DNA from: Pirellulaceae bacterium
GTDB taxonomy: Bacteria; Planctomycetota; Planctomycetia; Pirellulales; Pirellulaceae
Assembly: GCA_026004795.1 (NCBI GenBank)
Contig: BPJV01000012.1
Span: 1-64,000, forward strand
Reading direction: 5' to 3'
DNA: 64,000 nt
The notes beneath the pieces are model-generated. The model worked only from the letters and a program-made list of their open reading frames with translations. It was not told the DNA's origin and did not search any database. Each line of letters begins with the position of its first letter. Position 1 is the first letter of the stretch. A program made the position numbers and the translations under genes. Shown here one piece after another: positions 24,726-33,840 of the stretch.

Positions 24726-26510
24726 ATGATACGCCTACCGCTTCCCGTCCTGGCCTTCCTCGTCGTGGTGTGCCGTTGGTACTGCGTGGTCGAGCGCGTG
24801 TGCGCCCAGTCGCGTTTCGATCGGCTCTATCCCCACGCCATTCGCCTAGGTGTTCCGGGGACAATTCATGTGGAAGGAGAGATCGAGCAGTGGCCCGTGG
24901 AGGTGTGGACGGATCGCGCTGACCTCCAGGTCGAGCCGGCGCTGGAGAAAGGTCAGTTGACGGTGCGTTGCACCTCCGATGCCTTGCCAGGTATCGCTTG
25001 GGTATGGCTACGAGCAGGGGAGGTGACGAGCAGGTTGCTGCCATTGCTAATCATCAATGCTCCGGTGATGGCAGAAGATGAAGCGCACGATGGCACGTTG
25101 GCCCGAGAGGGCGTGCCCCTGCCGGCGGCGATGGTCGGTAAGCTGCAGCATTCCGGGGAGGTCGACGTGTTCGATATCAAGGTGGCGCAGCCAGGCGCGC
25201 TGCGCGTGCGGGTATTCGGTCACCGAGTGCTGCAATCCCCCATGGATGCCGTCCTGCAATTATGCGATGCGCAGGGGCACGTGTTGTGCCAAAACGACGA
25301 TACGTGGGGGCTGGATCCTGAAATCATCGTGAATGTGAAGGAGCCGGGGCGGTATCAAATTCGGTTGTTTGCCTTCCCCGAAACACCGAACAGTACGATC
25401 GGCTTCGCGGGAGGAGCTGACTTTGCTTACTGTCTAATGGTCGAAGAGAATCCGTACGTGGAGTATTTTTTACCGCTGATCGCTCCGAGCGCGGCAGCGG
25501 ACATAGGCACCTTGATGGCGATCGACCCGCGCGGCCGTAGAGTTGCCACGGGCAGGTTGGTAGCACCAACGGCCGTCTCTCCGCCCGTGGCCGTTGATCC
25601 AGCGCAACCATGGGCTTGGCAGTGGCTGGTCACGCCACCAACGTTGGGCAGGGGCTTGGGGACGCAACCGATCTCCGTTGCCGTGGAAAACGAGGTGGAA
25701 AACACTGTTTTCACGAATTTGCCTCAGGCCGTATGCGGAATCCTCAGTGAAGAAGGCGAGGTCGATCGTTTCCGCATGCTCGCGCAGAAAGGGATGCGTT
25801 ACCAAGCAGTGGTCGAATCGTCTCGCTGGGGACTCCCGACCGATCCTCAGGTGCGTATCGTCACCGTTGACGGTCAATCGATTGCCGATGCCGATGATAT
25901 CAGCCGCCAGTCGCGTGATGCCTCCGTCGAGTTTTCGAGCGACGAAGACCAAGAACTGCAGATCGAAGTGCGGGATGCGATCGGACATGGTGGACCGCAG
26001 CACGCCTACGCTTTGGTGATTGCCGAGGCACGTCCGGATTTCGAACTGCAGCTGGACGCTTCCTCATTGGTCGTCGTGGCAGGAGGGCAAGGCAAGGTGA
26101 AACTGCGCATCACCCGACTGCACGGATTCTCCGAGTCCATCGCGTTGACCCCCATCGGTTTGCCCTCAGGAGTGACGATGGAGCCCACCGAGGTCGTGGC
26201 GGAGAAGGGAGCCACGCAAGACGTCGAACTGGTGTTCACGGCGGTGGACGAAGTGAAGCCGTTCGCCGGGTGGGTGCGATTGCGGGGGAAGGGAGTTGGC
26301 GGAGAGAGGAAGGAATCTGCCGCGGCGGAGGTCGGCGAAACGTCGCCGCGGTCCCGCGCGGTCGGTGCCAGCACGGTGAGCAACGACGAGGATGGACAAA
26401 CTGTCGATGCGTTCCGTACGCTGGCCGACGGAGTGCGCGCTGCCTACGTGCCGCTTCGTCCGGAAGTGCGCTTGGATGGGATGTGGTTGGTGGTTCTGCC
26501 CCAGCAATAG
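24726..26510 (+). CDS. Secreted protein with two pre-peptidase (PPC)-like domains
   Basis: A 594-residue exported protein (signal sequence LPVLAFLVVVCRWYCVVERVCA). Two beta-sandwich PPC-like modules can be seen: about residues 118-225 (GEVDVFDIKVAQPGALRVRV ... DPEIIVNVKEPGRYQIRLF) and about 335-440 (GEVDRFRMLAQKGMRYQAVV ... DQELQIEVRDAIGH). An Ig-like segment follows (VKLRITRLHGFSESIALT). PPC modules bind or fold secreted enzymes and occur with DUF1549/DUF1501 genes in planctomycetes. ATG 24726 is directly preceded by an in-frame GTG; the gene starts four bases after the DUF1501 stop, so it is the third gene of the operon. Confidence 0.85.
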   Translation: MIRLPLPVLAFLVVVCRWYCVVERVCAQSRFDRLYPHAIRLGVPGTIHVEGEIEQWPVEVWTDRADLQVEPALEKGQLTVRCTSDALPGIAWVWLRAGEVTSRLLPLLIINAPVMAEDEAHDGTLAREGVPLPAAMVGKLQHSGEVDVFDIKVAQPGALRVRVFGHRVLQSPMDAVLQLCDAQGHVLCQNDDTWGLDPEIIVNVKEPGRYQIRLFAFPETPNSTIGFAGGADFAYCLMVEENPYVEYFLPLIAPSAAADIGTLMAIDPRGRRVATGRLVAPTAVSPPVAVDPAQPWAWQWLVTPPTLGRGLGTQPISVAVENEVENTVFTNLPQAVCGILSEEGEVDRFRMLAQKGMRYQAVVESSRWGLPTDPQVRIVTVDGQSIADADDISRQSRDASVEFSSDEDQELQIEVRDAIGHGGPQHAYALVIAEARPDFELQLDASSLVVVAGGQGKVKLRITRLHGFSESIALTPIGLPSGVTMEPTEVVAEKGATQDVELVFTAVDEVKPFAGWVRLRGKGVGGERKESAAAEVGETSPRSRAVGASTVSNDEDGQTVDAFRTLADGVRAAYVPLRPEVRLDGMWLVVLPQQ

Positions 26511-26798
26511 CGCATCGCTCGGTGGGACGAGCTTGAGTTCAGCCCGTTTTAGCTTCCCTTGCCGATTGAGTGGTCAGCCCGTTTCTGGTCGCATCGAGAA
26601 GCCTACCATCCAGGGGCAGCACCATCATGGCCTGGACGATCCGCCAGGCGGACCTTAGATTCTCGATAGCGAGTCAGCGTTGTGCCGCCGGTGGCTCTCG
26701 AGGCGGCTTCGCAGAGCCGCTATCCTTCCGTGCGATCAGGCGGCACAACATCCGCATCAGCCCGGTCCCGATTAGAGATGGTCGTGAAGAAAGAGAAT

Positions 26799-29324
26799 AT
26801 GAGTTGGCAAGATCGACAAGTCGAACTGCTGGCCCCGGCGGGTGACTGGCAATGCGCGCGAGCGGCGATCGAGAATGGCGCCGACGCGATCTACTTTGGA
26901 TTGCAGACCGGGTTCAATGCGCGGGCCAGAGCGAAGAACTTTTCGATCGACGAGCTGCCTGAACTCATGCTGGCGTTGCGTAGGCAAAACGTTCGCGGTT
27001 ACGTAACCCTCAACACGTTGGTGTTTACCGATGAGTTGCCGCGTGTCGAAGCGCACGTCCGGGCACTTGCTGCTGCCGGAGTGGATGCGGTCATAGTCCA
27101 AGATTTGGGAGTCATTCGCCTCATCCGCGAGTTGTGTCCGGAACTGAGGATCCATGCCAGTACCCAAATGACGCTCACCGACGCATCGGGGATCGACATG
27201 GTGGCCCAGTTGGGAGTGGCTCGCGTCGTGTTAGCACGCGAGCTATCGATTCGCCAAATCGCTGCCATCACCCAAGCGACCAATACGCCGGTTGAAGTGT
27301 TTGTGCATGGCGCGTTATGTGTGGCGTACAGTGGGCAATGCTTGACCAGCGAATCGTTGGGGGGCCGCAGTGCCAACCGTGGACAGTGTGCGCAGGCGTG
27401 CCGCTTGCCGTACGAGTTGATTTGCGATGACGTTCCTCGAGAGTTGGGCGAAGTCAAGTACCTGCTCAGTCCCCTCGACCTGGCCGGATACGATCACATT
27501 CCAGAATTGATCGACGCAGGCGTTACGGCGTTCAAAATCGAGGGCAGGCTCAAGTCGCCGGAATATGTTGCCAGTACTTGTCGACAGTACCGTCGGGCCA
27601 TCGATTCCGCTTTGGAACGACGATTCACGCCGCTATCGGAGGAGGACCGCCGTGAACTCGAGTTGTCCTTCACCCGTGGATTTGCTCCCGGCTGGTTGGA
27701 AGGTTGCGACCACAAACGGTTGACTCCTGGGCTGAGTAGTGCCAAACGAGGAACGTATGTTGGTCAAGTTGTCGATCAGGGACGCGATGCGTTGCAAGTG
27801 CAACTAACGTCACCGCTTGCCTTGGGGGACGGAATCGTCGTCGAAGGAGACCGATTCGAAGGCGCCGAAGTCGGCGGACGCGTTTATCAGCTGCGGGTGG
27901 GCAAGCGTCGAGTACGCCACGTCGATCAGGGAACCGTGTGGCTGGGATTGCAACACGGCGCACTGGATAACCGATCGGAGTCCCTGCGTGGTCGCAGGGT
28001 ATACAAGACCGACGATCCTCAGTTGCGCAAGCGCCTCCGAGCGACCTTCGCCGAGCCAGGAATTGGCCGCCGAGTGCCGATCGACATCCGCGTGCGCGTG
28101 GCCGCCAACGAAGCGTTACACTTGGAGGTGCGGACGCCAGAAATCAGCTGGTTCCCCATCGAAACGGACTTTGTGCCACCTCAGGCCAGAAAGCATGCGG
28201 CCACTGCCGAGGTTGTGCAACAGCAACTAGGACGTCTTGGCGGAACCGTCTACCGGCTGGGAACGGTCCAGTGCCACGTCGATGGTCAAGCGATGGTGCC
28301 GTTGAGCATATGGGGGAAGTTGCGGCGGCGAATGCTCGAGGAGCTGGAGACGCGGCGTCGACCGCAAGCGAAGGTGTGTGTGCAGGATGAGGTCACCGCT
28401 CGGCTATGCCATCAGATTGCTGCGGAGGCGGCACTCAGCGGCGGGGAGTCATCCGATCCAACGCCTCGGTTGCGGGTCCTGTGTCGATCGTTGGCGCAGT
28501 TGCAGGATGTGCTCGATGCGGGGATCGACGACGTCATCGCCGATTTCCATGATTTGCGGCAGTATCGATCGGCCGTCTCCCTGGCTCATGCTGCTGGTGC
28601 CACCATCGCACTGGCTACACTGCGGGTGCACAAACCGGGGGAGGATGGATTGTTTGTGGCCATGCGCAAGCACGCAGCTGATAGTTGGTTGGCGCGCAAC
28701 TATGCGGCGTTGGAGTTCTGCCGCCGGGAAGGAATTCCCGCCGTAGCCGATTTTTCGCTGAACGTGACCAACCCTATCTCCGCCGGGATAGTGCGTCAGT
28801 GGGGGGCCGTTCGTGTCACTGCGTCGTACGATATGAACCGTGATCAACTGTGGGAGTTGGCGGAGAAGTTGCCAACGCATTGGTTGGAAGTAGTCATCCA
28901 TCAGCACATGCCCATGTTTCATATGGAGCACTGCGTGTTTTGTACCGTGTTGAGTCCGGGACGCAACAAGTCGGATTGTGGGCGACCTTGCGACACTCAT
29001 TCGGTACGCTTGCGCGATCGGACGGGGGCGGAGCATCCGTTGCATGCCGACATCGGTTGCCGAAACACGTTATACAATGCCACCGCGCAGAGTGGGGCGG
29101 AAGCGGTAGCTGAGCTTTTGCAACGCGGTCTGCGCTATTTCCGCATTGAATTATTGCAGGACGCGCCGCGTGAGGTGACCCACCGGTTGATCGAGCTGTA
29201 CCGCCTCCTGCTGGCCGGCAGCATCTCCGGCACAGAGGTGTGGAAGGAGCTGAGAGCAGACAATCGTATCGGAGTCACGCGGGGAACTTTGGAACATCCG
29301 CGCAACCCGTTGGCCATCTTGTGA
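26799..29324 (+). CDS. U32 family protein, RlhA-type (DUF3656)
   Basis: An 841-residue U32 protein. The N terminus VELLAPAGDWQCARAAIENG is the family opening, and the U32 signature EVFVHGALCVAYSGQCLTS is intact near residues 198-216, followed by the cysteine cluster RGQCAQACR. These cysteines bind an iron-sulfur cluster in characterised RlhA/TrhP proteins, which hydroxylate 23S rRNA C2501 or tRNA uridine-34. The length and the extra region after residue 320 fit the DUF3656-containing RlhA branch, and a C-terminal block HMEHCVFCTVLSPG also belongs to it. Older annotation as collagenase-like protease is misleading. I choose ATG 26799 (AAGAAAGAG upstream); ATG 26778 is possible. Confidence 0.87.
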   Translation: MSWQDRQVELLAPAGDWQCARAAIENGADAIYFGLQTGFNARARAKNFSIDELPELMLALRRQNVRGYVTLNTLVFTDELPRVEAHVRALAAAGVDAVIVQDLGVIRLIRELCPELRIHASTQMTLTDASGIDMVAQLGVARVVLARELSIRQIAAITQATNTPVEVFVHGALCVAYSGQCLTSESLGGRSANRGQCAQACRLPYELICDDVPRELGEVKYLLSPLDLAGYDHIPELIDAGVTAFKIEGRLKSPEYVASTCRQYRRAIDSALERRFTPLSEEDRRELELSFTRGFAPGWLEGCDHKRLTPGLSSAKRGTYVGQVVDQGRDALQVQLTSPLALGDGIVVEGDRFEGAEVGGRVYQLRVGKRRVRHVDQGTVWLGLQHGALDNRSESLRGRRVYKTDDPQLRKRLRATFAEPGIGRRVPIDIRVRVAANEALHLEVRTPEISWFPIETDFVPPQARKHAATAEVVQQQLGRLGGTVYRLGTVQCHVDGQAMVPLSIWGKLRRRMLEELETRRRPQAKVCVQDEVTARLCHQIAAEAALSGGESSDPTPRLRVLCRSLAQLQDVLDAGIDDVIADFHDLRQYRSAVSLAHAAGATIALATLRVHKPGEDGLFVAMRKHAADSWLARNYAALEFCRREGIPAVADFSLNVTNPISAGIVRQWGAVRVTASYDMNRDQLWELAEKLPTHWLEVVIHQHMPMFHMEHCVFCTVLSPGRNKSDCGRPCDTHSVRLRDRTGAEHPLHADIGCRNTLYNATAQSGAEAVAELLQRGLRYFRIELLQDAPREVTHRLIELYRLLLAGSISGTEVWKELRADNRIGVTRGTLEHPRNPLAIL

Positions 29325-29474
29325 CCTCGGCTTGCAGGAGAAAGGATGAGCGTGATGCGTCATTCTCCATGGACTGCCAGCGATGGGAAGTGGCAGATGG
29401 GAAGCCGCCAACTGGTCGGCATGACGGAGCGGTGAAGGAGCGTCGAGTAGCCAACGAACGCCTGAAGGTTTCTC

Positions 29475-30440
29475 ATGTTGGACGTTAACTGTCGCCAATT
29501 GCGATTCATCGACACGCACACGGGAGGCGAGCCGACGCGCGTACTGATCGATGCTCCGACGGAGCTTTGTTCAGGATCCCCTGAAGAAGTACGGCAGCGG
29601 TTGGCCGATCAGCAGGATTGGCTTCGCCAAGCCTGTATCCTCCCGCCCCGCGGTAATGAGATTATCGTGGGGGCGATCGTCACACCGGCATGGCGTCCCA
29701 GCAGCGACGCCGGTGTCGTTTTCTTCAATAACGTAGGATACTTGGGCATGTGCGGGCATGGCACGATTGGCGTAGCGGTGGCCCTCCACGGCATCGGTCG
29801 TCTGCCACTGGGGCCATTCCAGTTCGATACTCCTGTCGGGATGGTTCGTGGTGAGCTGCTCTCGGCCGCACGAGCCAGTTTTGAGAACGTACCGGCAAGG
29901 TTGTACCAGACCGATGTGACCTTGCGTATCGAGGGAAGGGAAATCACTGGGCACATAGCCTGGGGTGGGAACTGGTTTTTCCTTGTTGAACAGCACGGTG
30001 AGGAGCTTGAACCCGCTCGCATCCCGCGGTTGACGGCGCTCTGTCAGCGCATTGCTGAAGAGCTGCGTCGGTCCGGGATCACTGGCGAGGGGAACGCGTG
30101 GATCGATCACATTGAACTGCTCGGTCCACCTTCCGATCCAGCGCGGGCGGACTCGCGCAATTTTGTGCTTTGTCCAGGAGGAGAGTTCGATCGGTCGCCC
30201 TGCGGCACGGGGACCAGTGCCAAACTGGCTTGGATGGCTGCCTCCGGCCTGCTGCCCCCTCATACTCCCATGCGACAAGAAAGCATCATTGGCAGCATCT
30301 TCACTGCCTCGTATCGTCCCTGCGACGACAATCCCCACGCCATCGTGCCCACGATCGAGGGCGAAGCTTACCTAACCGCGGAAGGCAAGTTGGTGTTCGA
30401 CCCAGAGGATCCATTTTGCTTGGGGATCGCTCATGAGTGA
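29475..30440 (+). CDS. Proline racemase family, 4-hydroxyproline epimerase
   Basis: A 321-residue PLP-independent epimerase. Both catalytic cysteines are present: C93 in YLGMCGHGTIG and C243 in DRSPCGTGTSAK, so this is not the dehydratase branch (which has Ser/Thr at one site). The start motif FIDTHTGGEPTRV is typical. 4-Hydroxyproline 2-epimerase turns trans-4-hydroxy-L-proline into cis-4-hydroxy-D-proline. The last eight bases overlap the start of a DadA-like oxidoreductase gene, the enzyme that would act next, which favours hydroxyproline over proline as substrate. ATG 29475 lies 150 bases after the U32 gene. Confidence 0.9.
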   Translation: MLDVNCRQLRFIDTHTGGEPTRVLIDAPTELCSGSPEEVRQRLADQQDWLRQACILPPRGNEIIVGAIVTPAWRPSSDAGVVFFNNVGYLGMCGHGTIGVAVALHGIGRLPLGPFQFDTPVGMVRGELLSAARASFENVPARLYQTDVTLRIEGREITGHIAWGGNWFFLVEQHGEELEPARIPRLTALCQRIAEELRRSGITGEGNAWIDHIELLGPPSDPARADSRNFVLCPGGEFDRSPCGTGTSAKLAWMAASGLLPPHTPMRQESIIGSIFTASYRPCDDNPHAIVPTIEGEAYLTAEGKLVFDPEDPFCLGIAHE

Positions 30441-31692
30441 ACGCATTGCTATTGTGGGGGGCGGAATCATCGGTTTGGCTTCCGCGTGGTACCTGGCACG
30501 AGCCGGCAAGCGTGTGTTGGTCCTCGATCGTGATCGTATCGGGCATGGGTGCTCACATGGCAATTGTGGTCTGATTTGTCCCAGTCACGTATTGCCATTG
30601 GCGGAACCGGGAGCGGTGCGTCAAGCCTTTAAAGCGATCTTTCGACCACGTGGCCCGCTGCGCATTCGGCCACAATGCAGTCGTCGCTTTTGGGTATGGA
30701 TGTGGCAGTTTGCCCGACGTTGCCGTCTCGAGCCGATGATGGCCTCGGCTCGCGCCATCCAACCATTGCTCCAATCCTCGATGCGCGAGTACTTGACCTG
30801 GGTACACGACGAGAGAATCGAATGCCAATGGCACCAGCGTGGATTGCTGTTCGTGTACCGCAATCGTCGCCAGTGGGAGAGGTTCCAGACGACCAATGAT
30901 TTACTGCAAGAGCACTTTGGCGAGGGAGCGGAGAAGCTTTCGGACCGACAGTTATGGGAACTGGTCCCGACGCTGGTATCCACCGTCGCCGGAGGATGGT
31001 ATTACCACGGGGATGCGCATCTGCGGCCCGACCTGCTGATCCAGTCTCTGCGCCGACACCTCGAACGGCAGGGGCGAGTGGAGTTTTGGGAAGGAGCCCA
31101 CGTACAGCGGCTGGAAGGGAGTGAGCGTCGATTGCAAGCTGTTGTCCTGCACGATGGACGCCGTATTGAGATCGCGGAAGTGGTGATTGCTGCCGGGGCC
31201 CAAAGCGTTGCGTTGGAAGGGCAATTGGGAACGCATCTGCTTGTGGAACCGGGCAAGGGATATTCCGTAACCTTACCGGAACCGATAGACGGGCCAAGCA
31301 TTCCGATGATTTTTCCCGAACAGCGGGTGGCGGTTACCCCCTTCGATAATGGAATTCGATTGGGATCGGTCATGGAATTTGTGGGTTTTGATTCCCAGAT
31401 CCCAGCATGGCGGATGACCTATCTGCGTCGCGTGGCACGTGAGTACCTGCGGTGCGAGATCGGACGTGAGGTGCAGGAACGTTGGTTTGGATGGCGACCG
31501 ATGACCCCGGACAGCGTACCGATCATCGATCGCAGCCCGAGGTGGAAGAACGCTTGGATTGCCACGGGGCACAATATGCTTGGTTTAAGTATGGCTCCCG
31601 CCACGGGGCGCCTCATCGCCGAAATGATATCCGGCCAAGAAACGCATCTTGATACCTATCCGTATCGCCTGAACCGTTTTCACCGAGGCTAA
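30433..31692 (+). CDS. FAD-dependent D-amino-acid dehydrogenase (DadA-like)
   Basis: A 419-residue flavoprotein of the DAO family. The N terminus IAIVGGGIIGLASAWYLA is a Rossmann FAD-binding GxGxxG motif, followed by GHGCSHGNCGLICPSH, which resembles the flavin-contacting loop (GTS.aNaG....) of DadA and D-hydroxyproline dehydrogenases. The C terminus has GWRPMTPDSVPIIDRSP and ATGHNMLGLSMAPATGRLIA, the conserved second FAD contact. Overlap with the epimerase gene indicates that it oxidises cis-4-hydroxy-D-proline to pyrroline-4-hydroxy-2-carboxylate; the later enzymes of that pathway are not in this window. Confidence 0.88.
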   Translation: MSERIAIVGGGIIGLASAWYLARAGKRVLVLDRDRIGHGCSHGNCGLICPSHVLPLAEPGAVRQAFKAIFRPRGPLRIRPQCSRRFWVWMWQFARRCRLEPMMASARAIQPLLQSSMREYLTWVHDERIECQWHQRGLLFVYRNRRQWERFQTTNDLLQEHFGEGAEKLSDRQLWELVPTLVSTVAGGWYYHGDAHLRPDLLIQSLRRHLERQGRVEFWEGAHVQRLEGSERRLQAVVLHDGRRIEIAEVVIAAGAQSVALEGQLGTHLLVEPGKGYSVTLPEPIDGPSIPMIFPEQRVAVTPFDNGIRLGSVMEFVGFDSQIPAWRMTYLRRVAREYLRCEIGREVQERWFGWRPMTPDSVPIIDRSPRWKNAWIATGHNMLGLSMAPATGRLIAEMISGQETHLDTYPYRLNRFHRG

Positions 31693-31790
31693 CCGAGTGC
31701 CAGGCCGAGGCAACCCTTGCCCGATACGTCATCCCGATTTCGGCAGCCAGGGGCCAAAGTGCAAACTGCACCGTCGGTTGGCGGAGTTAG

Positions 31791-32141
31791 TCACAACCCA
31801 TCCTCGACAACGGTCAGTCCTCGCGGAGCATCACTCTCGACCAACTCTTGGGAATGGTTTTCAACGTCGCCATCGGTAGCATGGCATGGTGCGCATTGCT
31901 CGTCGGTAGTACCAACATTCCCATAATTGGGAGCGGCACCAGCAGGATCCTGATTGTTCCCGCCGCCGATGGTAAGAGTAAAGTACACCCCCACGGCGAA
32001 AAGAGAAACCGTGAAGATGGTTCCCAAGATGCGCTGTCCAGCACGCGTGCGCTCTTGCCGCTGATGCCGCCGAGCGAAGCGGCGGAGCATGCCAGGAGAT
32101 CCAGAACGCCATGGTTCGTATCCTTTCTGGGGCTTGGACAT
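31791..32141 (-). CDS. Small single-pass membrane protein with a CxxCH motif
   Basis: A 116-residue protein: a basic N-terminal third (MLRRFARRHQRQERTRAGQR), one hydrophobic helix (about 41-60, GTIFTVSLFAVGVYFTLTIG) and an acidic outer part with a single CAPCH near residue 84-88. CxxCH is the haem-c attachment motif, but no distal Met is evident and the domain is only about 55 residues, so it may instead be metal-binding or a shortened zinc-finger. It is transcribed in the same direction as the Crp-type gene 131 bases upstream. I do not know its function. Confidence 0.6.
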   Translation of the reverse strand: MSKPQKGYEPWRSGSPGMLRRFARRHQRQERTRAGQRILGTIFTVSLFAVGVYFTLTIGGGNNQDPAGAAPNYGNVGTTDEQCAPCHATDGDVENHSQELVESDAPRGLTVVEDGL

Positions 32142-32272
32142 GGAACCTACTTTGAGCGAACGCTCATCAACAGGGTAACGGCTGGCAACGACAGGTCATC
32201 CCTCCTGTTATGGGCAGAACAATGAGGGACGACCGAAGACATGATTGAAGCGACAAGATTCCCTCACGGAGC

Positions 32273-33019
32273 CTAATGGCTGCTAGAGGAAGCCTTCAAC
32301 GAAGGTTTCGGAGGCTCCATGGCTGGATGGTCTGCCGGACGCACCGACTCTGCCATCCGGCGCACATCGTGGATGATCAACCGTTGACGCTTGACCAACA
32401 ATTCACCACGCTCCTGCATTTCACCGAGCAAATTGGTGACCGTTTCCCGCGTAGCGCCAATGATGTTGGCAAGATCCAAATGGGAGAGCCGAATCGTCAG
32501 CTCGACCCCATCGGCACTTGGGGCACCGTATTGTTCCGCCAGTTCGACGAGCAGTGACTTGAGGCGATCACGGTTGGTGCGAAACAACAGTCCGCGTAAT
32601 CGACGCTCGATGCGCCGGCGACGCATGCCGATCAACTTGGTGACCCCGACGGTCAGATCGGGCGATTTTTCCATGAGATCCCACAACGCCTGGTTGGGGA
32701 TATAGGTAACCACCGAAGGAACAACGGCCACGGCGCGTTCCTCTCGATATCCGGGATCGACCAACCCTAGCTCTCCGAATAGTTCGCCCGGTTCGACGAA
32801 TCCGAGAATGCTTTGCCGACCATCGGGAGTAAGGGAGCACAACCGAATGCGTCCTTCGGCAAGCAAAAACGTCCCGTCCGCTGCATCGGTCGGTTTGTAA
32901 ATGCTTTCTCCCTTAGCGAATTTCTTGACCTTGGCATGGGTCTCGAGTGCCGAGATCTCGTCTTCAGTCAACTGCTGAAACAACGAACAATTGCGAATGT
33001 GCCAGTACGCCTTTGACAT
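32273..33019 (-). CDS. Crp/Fnr family transcriptional regulator
   Basis: A 248-residue regulator. Residues about 10-125 form a cyclic-nucleotide-binding-type beta-roll (LFQQLTEDEISALE, KGESIYKPTDAADGTFLLAEG, GELFGELGLVD). Residues about 145-225 form the winged helix, with LSHLDLANIIGATRETVTNLLGEM as the recognition helix-turn-helix. There is no N-terminal cysteine cluster, so it is not an oxygen-sensing Fnr of the classical kind; whether it binds cAMP or another ligand is open. A serine-rich tail ends the protein. ATG 33019 is preceded by AAGAAGGGA (minus strand). Confidence 0.92.
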   Translation of the reverse strand: MSKAYWHIRNCSLFQQLTEDEISALETHAKVKKFAKGESIYKPTDAADGTFLLAEGRIRLCSLTPDGRQSILGFVEPGELFGELGLVDPGYREERAVAVVPSVVTYIPNQALWDLMEKSPDLTVGVTKLIGMRRRRIERRLRGLLFRTNRDRLKSLLVELAEQYGAPSADGVELTIRLSHLDLANIIGATRETVTNLLGEMQERGELLVKRQRLIIHDVRRMAESVRPADHPAMEPPKPSLKASSSSH

Positions 33020-33840
33020 AACGATACCTATCCCTTCTTAATGAAAAACGAAGGTTAACAAGAAACAAAAGGAAAAAGTGGTGGGCGTGGATGAGGAAAG
33101 AACACCGAACGCGGGGGCAGGAGTGGGAAATACCGTAGCCGTGTCTCCAGTGCCGGGAGCAAACGGCTGCCCATGCAGCGGCTGCCGGCCCCTTCGCCGA
33201 GACCTACACGCCCTAAGCATACCGTCAGGTAGGTAGACTTTCAGCAATAGTGCAACCGTCCTTCCCGGCTCCGAAGAGGCGAATTGATCTGCCCGGCACA
33301 GGAACATTGTCTCGACCTTCATCGACGATGAAATTACCGCCGATGGCACAAAACACTTAACGATGCGCAGAGGCGAGCCTATGGGTAACCAGCGATGGAG
33401 AAATAGCGTACGAATCGCCTGACGATGATGGCTGGCTACGCCAATCGGTCGCGGCTCTTCGTGCCAATGGAGGCGTTGTCTCTGTAAAGAACATCGTTTA
33501 CCGGCGTGGGGGGGCATGCTTCTGGCCATGGAGCATCGCAGGTGGTAGGAGGTAGCCAACAAGTTTTACCCAAATCGGTCCGCAAGGAATCCAGTGTAGC
33601 AATTCGCGCCAACAAGGCATGGTTAAGGTGACCCCTGCCTCCATTGTCGCGTTTGAGCGTAGTATAGGCGAAAACAGTTGCGAAAACCACCATTGAAGTG
33701 CGGGTTTCCGAACCTGGATTGCCGTCCACTAGGTTGCTCGGGGCAATCCGCTCCGTCGTTTTCTATTCCCCCACCATGTCGGCGATCGCCAAGGCGCCAG
33801 AAGTTGGTTCACAGCGTTGATGCTTGCAACAGCCAAGAAT
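33020..33840. other. Gap without a convincing gene
   Basis: About 820 bases upstream of the Crp gene and downstream of the aminotransferase gene. Open frames on both strands (for example 33038-33562 minus) have no start signal and no family resemblance. I recognise no RNA gene or strong hairpin. Confidence 0.5.

Noticed and set aside
26799-31692. Collagen-degradation cluster (U32 collagenase plus hydroxyproline enzymes)
   Set aside because: The U32 protein has the length, cysteine cluster and extra domain of the RlhA RNA-hydroxylation branch and no signal peptide, so it is unlikely to be a secreted collagenase. The neighbourhood is probably coincidental.
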